The notes beneath the pieces were generated by a model that saw only the letters and a program-made list of their open reading frames with translations, did no database searches and was not told the origin of the DNA. From assembly GCA_027451425.1 (NCBI GenBank), contig DAIDJH010000074.1, positions 1 to 8,191 of the forward strand: a stretch of 8,191 bases of DNA. Reading direction: 5' to 3'. The stretch comes from Bdellovibrionales bacterium. GTDB taxonomy: Bacteria > Bdellovibrionota > Bdellovibrionia > Bdellovibrionales > UBA1609. Made by a program: the position numbers and the translations under genes. Numbering within the stretch: the first letter of the stretch is position 1; each line of letters begins with the position of its first letter. Positions 1-5,500 of this stretch are shown in pieces.

Positions 1-1
1 T

Positions 2-289
2 AATTTACCTGATGACATCCCACATAGTGTTAAGAAAGAACGTTTGGCAAAGCTTCAACAGGTTCTGAATCAAAATGAACAACGGCTTAACGATCAATGG
101 CTCGTTTCAAGAAGGTTATTCAAAAACGGTTCGATTGCGGCCGTGCAACTCGCTGAGGTTCTTTCAAATGCCGTGGATATCGCTCGGGCGAAATGTAAGG
201 CTGAGGAATCTTACTTAGCCGCCCGGCTCGAGCTTTTAAGTCGGTCAACCTTTGATCCCGTTCCGGAAAGGATCTCAAAACTAAAATGA
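2..289 (+). CDS. TolC-like outer-membrane efflux protein, C-terminal 95 residues (5' end outside window)
   Basis: The reading frame is open from base 2 to the TGA at 287-289, so this is the 3' end of a gene starting before the window; the TTG at 44 is internal. The 95 visible residues are mostly helical and hydrophilic. The stretch LFKNGSIAAVQLAEVLSNA, followed by a DIARA...AARLELL helix, resembles the last helical hairpin of TolC/OMF proteins, where a basic/Gly turn precedes a helix ending before a short tail. Such proteins form the trimeric outer-membrane exit duct of tripartite pumps. The stop overlaps the next start (ATGA), so the two genes are translationally coupled and this is probably the exit duct of the following RND pump. 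The family call rests on the C-terminal quarter only; a membrane-fusion protein is less likely because no beta-rich tail is seen. Confidence 0.7.
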   Translation, partial: NLPDDIPHSVKKERLAKLQQVLNQNEQRLNDQWLVSRRLFKNGSIAAVQLAEVLSNAVDIARAKCKAEESYLAARLELLSRSTFDPVPERISKLK

Positions 290-3200
290 CAAAAAATGAC
301 AAAATCGGTTTAGCTGGAAATATCGCGAATATGTTTATTCGATCGAAATTGACCCCCGTTATTGCGGCAACCAGTATTTTACTCGGTTTGCTGGCGGTCG
401 TATTGACGCCAAAAGAGGAGGAGCCGCAGATCTCAGTTCCGATGATCGATATAATAACGCCAGCCCCTGGTTTTGAAGCGAAAGAAGTCGAAAGAAAGGT
501 TACGGAGCCGATAGAGCGAGCGGTTTGGGGGCTTGACGGGATTGATTACGTCTACTCCGCAAGTCGGGCTCATGAGAGTCTTGTGACGGCAAGGTTCAAA
601 GTCGGCGAACCCATGGAGCCGAGTCTCGTTAAAATTCACCATAAAATTATGGAAATTGCCGATCAGTTGCCGCCAGGATCAAAGCCGGAAGTCAAATCAT
701 ACTCCATTGATGACGTGCCATTTTTGATACTGACTTTCAGTTCAAAAACCCGTGATCCATACTCATTGAGAACTCTTGTCGCGCCACTCGCTCGCGAACT
801 TTCGAGCACGCCAGACTTATCTCGAGTCGATCTGTTGGGCGGAGAAAAGCGAGCCATTCGTGTAATTGTTGACCCGGTAAAACTCGCCTCGCATGGCGCT
901 ACTCTTTTGGATGTGGCGCGTGCGCTCAAAGCCAATGACTCGTTTGGTCCCGTCGGCAAGACTTGGGGTGAAAAAGAGGTCTACGACGTTGACGCTGGCG
1001 GAATAGTTAAAAATGTCGCTGACATTGGGTCGATTTCGATCGGTCAAAAGGGCGGCGTTCCCCTGCGCATTCAAGACGTTGCGCAAGTGGTGGATGGGCC
1101 CGAAGAAATGACACGAGCATCGTTTCTGATTGATAAAAAATCAAATCTGCCACAAGAGGCGGTCTCGATCGATTTCGCCAAGAGAAAGGGCACGAACGTC
1201 GTCACCCTTTCAGCCGAGCTTATCAATCGGGCAAGAACGTTCAGCGCCCAACTCCCGAAAGATATTCAAATGTCGATCGTGAGAAATTACGGTAAAACAG
1301 CGGCGCAAAAATCAAAAGAACTCATCGAGCATTTGCTTTTGGCGACACTTTCTGTGGCGGCACTCATCGCTCTTGCTATGGGGATTCGGGCCTCGCTCGT
1401 CGTCGCCGTTGCCATCCCCGTAACTCTCGCGCTCACACTCGCCATTTATTATTTTATGGGATACACGCTCAACCGAGTGACTTTGTTCGCGCTCATTTTT
1501 TCAATCGGCATTTTGGTCGATGATGCCATTGTTGTCGTTGAAAATATCGAGCGCCATCTCAAAGTGCGAGGCAACGGCGGTAATAATGCGGCGGCGCACG
1601 CGGACGCGGCTAAAAAAAGTATGATCAGAGCCACCATAAAAGCTGTATCTGAAGTCGGTAATCCAACTATTCTTGCGACGTTTACTGTTATTGCCGCCAT
1701 TTTGCCGATGGCCTTTGTCAGAGGGTTGATGGGGCCTTACATGAAACCGATTCCGGTTGGCGCGAGCTTGGCCATGATTTTGTCGCTGCTGGTGGCATTC
1801 ATTGTGACGCCTTGGGCTTCGGTGATACTTCTCACCAAGAAACATGGCCCTGACCACAGTAAGGGCGAAAGTAAATTGGATAAACTCTACCGCAAGACCA
1901 TGCAGTCCCTTCTGAAAAAGAAATCTCGCGCGCTGGCTTTCGGGGCGATCACCATCGCGCTTTTTATCGGTGCCGTAAGCCTTCTTTATTTTAAAACTGT
2001 TAAGGTCAAAATGCTCCCGTTTGACAATAAGGATGAATTTCAAGTTCTCATTGATTATCCGCCAACAACACCACTGGCTGAAAATATCGTCTATACAAAG
2101 TCGCTTGCTGAAGAATTGATCAAAAACAAAGAAGTGAAAAAGGTGCAAATTTTTTCTGGCGAACCGGCTCCTTACACTTTTTCAGGAATGGTCAAGCACA
2201 CTTTTTTGCGCGGAAGTGATTATCAATCGGACCTGCAGGTGGTATTGACCGAGAAAGATGATAGAAAAATTTCGAGTCATCGCATTATTCAAAACTTAAG
2301 GCCCGTTGTCGCTCAATTTGGTTTAGCCCACAATGCGATTACGAAGATGTTGGAAATTCCACCGGGCCCGCCGGTTTTGGCGACGATGGTGGCTGAGGTT
2401 TATGGGCCGGATAAAGAAACGCGCGATAAGGTCGCGCAAGATGTTTACAATGTTTTTCGTGGAGAGCCGAGTGTCGTGGATCTGGATTCATCTTGGCGAC
2501 CAGGGCGGCCGCGTGAACAATATTTTTTGGATCCGGTCAAAGCCGGGCTCTTGGGGATCAATGCCCAGCAGCTCGAAGCGGTGAGCATGCCGCTTTTTTC
2601 CGAAGATCCCGTTCTTGCTCTTCATGATGTATCGAGCCCTGAGGATGTGGATATCGATCTTTCTGTTCAGCAGAACTTGAGATCGAGTGACACCCCCTAC
2701 AAAAGCGAACATGTGCCATCATTTGAAGCCGGGGTTTCGTCCGTATCGCGATCGCTTGAGCCGGTGAGAACAGTCGATACGACGACCCTCTACCGAAAAA
2801 ATCTGAAGCCGGTCGATTACGTTATGAGCGAATTGTCGGGCAGTGAAGAAGCTCCGGTGTATGGAATTTTAAAAATGGCTCCCAAAATACATTATAAAAC
2901 TCAAACGGCTGAGGTGCCGTGGAACACGTTAAAGCCCGTCGTTAAGTGGGATGGAGAGTGGTTTATCACCTATCAAGTGTTTCGTGATTTGGGCATCGCG
3001 TTCGCGGTGGTTATGCTTCTCATATACGTGCTGGTTCTCGGGTGGTTTCGAAGTTACGCGGTTCCTCTTGTTATCATGGCGCCGATCCCGATCAGTCTCA
3101 TTGGGATTTTGCCTGGACACGCGCTTGTCGGCGCTTATTTTACCGCGACTTCGATGATCGGGTTTATCGCCGGTGCGGGCATCATTGTTCGAAACTCCAT

Positions 3201-3549
3201 TATACTCGTCGATTTTATTGAACATCAGCTCGGTCTCGGCATGGACCTTAAAGAGGCGGTGGTGAGCGCGGGCGTTTTACGATTTCGCCCCATGCTCTTG
3301 ACAGCCGCGGCCGTTGTCGTGGGTAGCTCAGTCATGCTCACAGACCCTATTTTTCAAGGGCTGGCAGTGAGTCTCATCTTTGGTGAGGTTGCGGCGACAG
3401 TATTGAGTCGTTTTGCGGTGCCCGTTCTGTACTATTGGTTTATTGGTAAAAGTCGTGTGCGTTTTCTAAAAACACAAGCAGAGGAGGATGATAGTCATGT
3501 CCATTCAACACAAAGTTCGAGCCTTCGCGGGGAGCTTTATTCTCATTAG
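286..3549 (+). CDS. RND-family efflux permease (AcrB/HAE-like, COG0841 type)
   Basis: This is a complete 1087-residue inner-membrane proton-driven exporter, close to the usual RND length. TM1 is at about 22-40. The first large periplasmic porter domain runs to about 345. TM2-TM6 span about 346-515 and include the TM4 motif GILVDDAIVVVEN (408-420) with the proton-relay pair D412/D413. TM7 is at about 552-569 and the second porter domain at about 570-895. TM8-TM12 span about 900-1053. In TM10 the motif GIIVRNSIILVDF (965-977) carries Arg969 where AcrB has Lys940. The sequence VPWNT...VKWDGEWFITYQVFRD before TM8 marks a recognisable subfamily whose substrates I do not know. No CusA-type Met cluster is evident. 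The ATG at 286 overlaps the upstream stop; AAAGGA at 267-272 is a distant ribosome-binding site, so coupling probably drives initiation. The tail after about 1060 is polar and overlaps the next gene. Confidence 0.95.
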   Translation: MTKNDKIGLAGNIANMFIRSKLTPVIAATSILLGLLAVVLTPKEEEPQISVPMIDIITPAPGFEAKEVERKVTEPIERAVWGLDGIDYVYSASRAHESLVTARFKVGEPMEPSLVKIHHKIMEIADQLPPGSKPEVKSYSIDDVPFLILTFSSKTRDPYSLRTLVAPLARELSSTPDLSRVDLLGGEKRAIRVIVDPVKLASHGATLLDVARALKANDSFGPVGKTWGEKEVYDVDAGGIVKNVADIGSISIGQKGGVPLRIQDVAQVVDGPEEMTRASFLIDKKSNLPQEAVSIDFAKRKGTNVVTLSAELINRARTFSAQLPKDIQMSIVRNYGKTAAQKSKELIEHLLLATLSVAALIALAMGIRASLVVAVAIPVTLALTLAIYYFMGYTLNRVTLFALIFSIGILVDDAIVVVENIERHLKVRGNGGNNAAAHADAAKKSMIRATIKAVSEVGNPTILATFTVIAAILPMAFVRGLMGPYMKPIPVGASLAMILSLLVAFIVTPWASVILLTKKHGPDHSKGESKLDKLYRKTMQSLLKKKSRALAFGAITIALFIGAVSLLYFKTVKVKMLPFDNKDEFQVLIDYPPTTPLAENIVYTKSLAEELIKNKEVKKVQIFSGEPAPYTFSGMVKHTFLRGSDYQSDLQVVLTEKDDRKISSHRIIQNLRPVVAQFGLAHNAITKMLEIPPGPPVLATMVAEVYGPDKETRDKVAQDVYNVFRGEPSVVDLDSSWRPGRPREQYFLDPVKAGLLGINAQQLEAVSMPLFSEDPVLALHDVSSPEDVDIDLSVQQNLRSSDTPYKSEHVPSFEAGVSSVSRSLEPVRTVDTTTLYRKNLKPVDYVMSELSGSEEAPVYGILKMAPKIHYKTQTAEVPWNTLKPVVKWDGEWFITYQVFRDLGIAFAVVMLLIYVLVLGWFRSYAVPLVIMAPIPISLIGILPGHALVGAYFTATSMIGFIAGAGIIVRNSIILVDFIEHQLGLGMDLKEAVVSAGVLRFRPMLLTAAAVVVGSSVMLTDPIFQGLAVSLIFGEVAATVLSRFAVPVLYYWFIGKSRVRFLKTQAEEDDSHVHSTQSSSLRGELYSH
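3481..3487 (+). promoter_or_regulatory. Strong ribosome-binding site for the DUF2892 gene
   Basis: GAGGAGG lies inside the RND coding region. It sits 9 nt before the ATG at 3497 but directly abuts the in-frame ATG at 3488, so it favours the 3497 start and a 62-residue product. Confidence 0.75.
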
Positions 3550-3685
3550 CCTCGCCCTGGCCCATTTTTACTCACCGTACTGGCTGTGGTTGACCGCGTT
3601 TGTCGGGTTTAACCTGTTGCAGTCATCAATAACCAATTTTTGTCCACTTGAAATGGTTTTGAAAAAGATAGAAAAATCGCCTTAG
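3497..3685 (+). CDS. DUF2892 (YgaP-like) small membrane protein
   Basis: The 62-residue product has two short hydrophobic helices (about 9-23 and 28-42), followed by the signature NLLQSSITNFCPLEMVLKK, with Cys49 in the FCP motif. This matches the DUF2892 / YgaP transmembrane family (as I recall, Pfam PF11127). Members occur alone or fused to rhodanese domains and often sit beside sulfur or efflux genes; their biochemical role is unknown. The start at 3497 is chosen over 3488 from the spacing of GAGGAGG (3481-3487). The first 53 nt overlap the end of the RND gene in another frame, so the two are co-transcribed and probably coupled. It is the last gene of the efflux operon, 45 bp before a convergent porin gene. 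Confidence 0.85.
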   Translation: MSIQHKVRAFAGSFILISLALAHFYSPYWLWLTAFVGFNLLQSSITNFCPLEMVLKKIEKSP

Positions 3686-3730
3686 GCTTCGGTGGTTCGG
3701 TTGTGACAAGTGACTTTTACATTGTGCGCT

Positions 3731-5056
3731 TCATATCTCGTAATGCAACCGCAGCGCGTACAAGTAGACGGGGCCGCGATCTTGATTGTACGCCGGATGA
3801 TTCACGAATTGAAAATCGCCGGTGACGCCCAAATATGAAAGCGGCTTCCACAAATAGTAAGTCTCAAGAATTTCTTCAGGTGCATAGTTGAGCTTGCCGT
3901 CGCCTAACATAAAGCCGTATCCGCCAGCGGCGAAATACGCGGCGTGATCTTCAGACAAACCGTTTACGAGAATCGCAAGCCCCACGTTGTCGTCGGGGCG
4001 ATGCCAACGGTTACCATTGAGGCTTGCGCCAACGCTCGCCGTGCGATCGATTTCGGTGAATGCCCAGGATTCAGTCGCGCCGTCGTTCCACCCCAGGCGC
4101 GCAAACACGCCGAGATCTTTGGTTAGCTCTTGGTCGGCGCTCATACCGACGCCGTATTTAGTTCGATACGTGCGGGTTTGCGTGACGTCCATGTTGTATT
4201 TTGGATTATTCAGCACCTCTGAATAGCTCCCCATATCGGCGTGATTCTCGTAGTACATGATGCGAACTGCACCGCGGTGGCCGTTGATACTATGGCGATG
4301 CTCAAATTCGATTTGGTCACCATGCGCCTGTTGAATATCCGTATCGAGCGCCATTTGGTTTGCCTGCGCGGGCTCCATGGCTGAGGCGAATCTTACCGCC
4401 CAATTTTTAGTGTTGTATTCAAAATATACTCCCCATGTGTATCCAGTGGTGTCGGCGGCATAATCCCATGCGCCGTTATCCATGAGTGCCCAATTTAAAA
4501 ATTGAGTTCGCGGGTCATGGCTATAGGCATTGTCGTCAAAATAATCGTTTAAGCTAAATTTGCCGACAATGACGGTTATGCGATGGACGGGGATATTGCC
4601 GCTCAGTTGATTTTCGTCGTCACCCACGTGTTCCATTTCGGTCCCAAGGCCAAAAATTTGTTTTACAAAGATCCGCGCGACGATGGTTTTGGGAGCTGGC
4701 GATTCCACCCGGTAGATTTCGCCGTTGGGGAAGCCCGCGATTCCCAGTGTCGAACTGACGCCTTTGCCGGCTGATAACTCGGGGTCAAAATAAACTTCGC
4801 CGCCATGCCAAAGCCGTCGGCCTAAAAAAATGGTGGAGGTGAGTGAGGTATCAAATTCCGAAGTCGACTGAAGACTGTTGGCGCCACTATAAGCGGTCGG
4901 AAAGCCAGGATGTCCCTGCGAAACCGTGGTGGCTTGATAATGAATGGTCCAGTTTTCTGTTGAAGTGTCCGCCGACGATGTCAAAGCCTCGGCGGATGCG
5001 CATCGCGCGTTCAACAGTAACAAAAATAAAAAGACGCTCAAGAAATATTGATTCAT
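3731..5056 (-). CDS. OprB-like outer-membrane porin
   Basis: The 441-residue product begins with a signal peptide: a hydrophobic core at 4-15, then ASA at 20-22 with likely cleavage after Ala22. The mature part alternates polar and aromatic residues as in a beta-barrel. OprB-family landmarks are a central block with FSLNDYFDDNAYSHDPRTQF, an NGAWDYAADTTGYTWG block, and a C-terminal PAYNQDRGPVYLYALRLHYE. The last residue is Ile rather than the usual Phe/Trp. OprB porins pass sugars, but related barrels serve other solutes; as I recall, rhizobial Mn2+ porins (MnoP) are OprB-like, and the neighbouring metal-type regulator makes a metal-ion substrate worth considering. The ATG at 5056 is preceded by no clear Shine-Dalgarno. 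It is divergent from the repressor gene (96 bp between starts) and convergent with the efflux operon. Confidence 0.85.
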   Translation of the reverse strand: MNQYFLSVFLFLLLLNARCASAEALTSSADTSTENWTIHYQATTVSQGHPGFPTAYSGANSLQSTSEFDTSLTSTIFLGRRLWHGGEVYFDPELSAGKGVSSTLGIAGFPNGEIYRVESPAPKTIVARIFVKQIFGLGTEMEHVGDDENQLSGNIPVHRITVIVGKFSLNDYFDDNAYSHDPRTQFLNWALMDNGAWDYAADTTGYTWGVYFEYNTKNWAVRFASAMEPAQANQMALDTDIQQAHGDQIEFEHRHSINGHRGAVRIMYYENHADMGSYSEVLNNPKYNMDVTQTRTYRTKYGVGMSADQELTKDLGVFARLGWNDGATESWAFTEIDRTASVGASLNGNRWHRPDDNVGLAILVNGLSEDHAAYFAAGGYGFMLGDGKLNYAPEEILETYYLWKPLSYLGVTGDFQFVNHPAYNQDRGPVYLYALRLHYEI

Positions 5057-5058
5057 GT

Positions 5059-5077
5059 GCCGCGACCATATAGCGGC
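5059..5077. repeat. Inverted repeat enclosing the porin -10 box
   Basis: GCCGC (5059-5063) and GCGGC (5073-5077) are perfect 5-bp inverted arms separated by 9 bp that contain the proposed -10 hexamer of the porin promoter. It could be an operator or a chance GC-rich repeat. It lies just before the porin start codon. Confidence 0.35.
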
Positions 5078-5096
5078 GGATTTGTGTGTGAGTCAA
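5067..5096 (-). promoter_or_regulatory. Probable sigma-70 promoter of the porin gene
   Basis: Read on the - strand, TTGACT (5096-5091) and TATATG (5072-5067) are separated by 18 bp. The predicted start of transcription is near 5060, only about 4 nt before the ATG at 5056, implying a nearly leaderless message. Its -35 box is 20 bp from the -35 box of the divergent repressor promoter. Confidence 0.55.
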
Positions 5097-5116
5097 AATA
5101 AATTGCGCGCAAGCGG

Positions 5117-5146
5117 TTGACATAGGGTACCCCCCTATACTAGATA
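5117..5146 (+). promoter_or_regulatory. Probable sigma-70 promoter of the RcnR/FrmR-family gene
   Basis: A consensus TTGACA (5117-5122) is followed after 18 bp by TAGATA (5141-5146). The ATG lies 6 nt beyond the -10 box at 5153, about where transcription should start, and no Shine-Dalgarno is present, so the mRNA may be leaderless. The spacer is filled by the C-run operator candidate, as expected for repression by a CsoR/RcnR protein. Confidence 0.6.
5122..5138. promoter_or_regulatory. Candidate CsoR/RcnR/FrmR-type operator
   Basis: ATAGGG (5122-5127) and CCCTAT (5133-5138) form a perfect 6-bp inverted repeat around TACCC. The core TACCCCCCTATACT, a run of six C flanked by TA-rich steps, resembles the G/C-tract operators known for RcnR and FrmR. 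It lies between the -35 and -10 boxes of the regulator's own promoter, which points to autorepression. Assignment is from pattern and position. Confidence 0.65.
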
Positions 5147-5152
5147 CTCGCC

Positions 5153-5425
5153 ATGAGACACACCATTCGCGAGAAATCTAAAATTGTATCGAGGGTGAAT
5201 CGGTTAAAGGGTCAGCTCGACGCTTTTGCCAAGGCAATCGAAGCCGAAGAAGAATGTTACCAGGTCATGCAGTTGCTGGCATCGTGTCGGGGGGCTCTCA
5301 ACGGTTTAATGGGCGACATTATTGAGCAGCATATCCGCGAGCATATTGTTGAGGCTGAGAATAAAAAAATTGCCACCGAATCTGGTGAAGAACTCGTCGA
5401 TATAATGAAGAGTTTTTGGAAGTGA
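5153..5425 (+). CDS. RcnR/FrmR/CsoR-family metal- or aldehyde-responsive repressor
   Basis: The 90-residue all-helical protein matches the CsoR/RcnR (DUF156) family over its full length: RVNRLKGQLDA in helix 1, CYQVMQLLASCRGALNGLM in helix 2, then EQHIREHIV. The start MRHTIREK closely parallels RcnR (MSHTIRDK), supporting the ATG at 5153. It has His3, Cys35, His60 and His64, the Ni/Co ligand set of RcnR. FrmR keeps Cys35 and His60 but lacks His3 and His64. A second cysteine, Cys45, is also present. Such tetramers bind G/C-tract operators when apo and release them on binding metal or on formaldehyde crosslinking; the ligand set favours a metal, but the inducer cannot be fixed. It probably represses its own promoter and perhaps the divergent porin. 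Its 3' end faces that of the reductase gene, 75 bp away. Confidence 0.9.
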   Translation: MRHTIREKSKIVSRVNRLKGQLDAFAKAIEAEEECYQVMQLLASCRGALNGLMGDIIEQHIREHIVEAENKKIATESGEELVDIMKSFWK

Positions 5426-5500
5426 ATGAAGCGGACCGAACGCGTGGGCCAACTTCGGGCCATCCTAAGGTCGGCGCGGTGGCCTGCGCTGCAGATGGCT

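Noticed and set aside
1501..2148. Open frame of 215 codons on the - strand inside the RND gene
   Set aside because: It is fully antisense to a strongly supported coding region, has a basic, low-complexity, unrecognisable product and no promoter or ribosome-binding site.
3686..3730. Bidirectional terminator between the convergent DUF2892 and porin genes
   Set aside because: I found no GC-rich hairpin followed by a T-run on either strand in these 45 bp.
4887..5123. Open frame of 78 codons on the - strand crossing the porin start
   Set aside because: It overlaps the porin signal peptide and the divergent promoter region in another frame, and its product has no family features.
5136..5141. TATACT as the -10 box of the repressor promoter
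   Set aside because: It is nearer consensus than TAGATA but only 13 bp from TTGACA, too short a spacer for sigma-70. It more likely belongs to the operator.
5426..5500. Terminator between the convergent repressor and reductase genes
   Set aside because: Only short stems and a TGGCCC direct repeat (on the - strand) are present, with no T-run.
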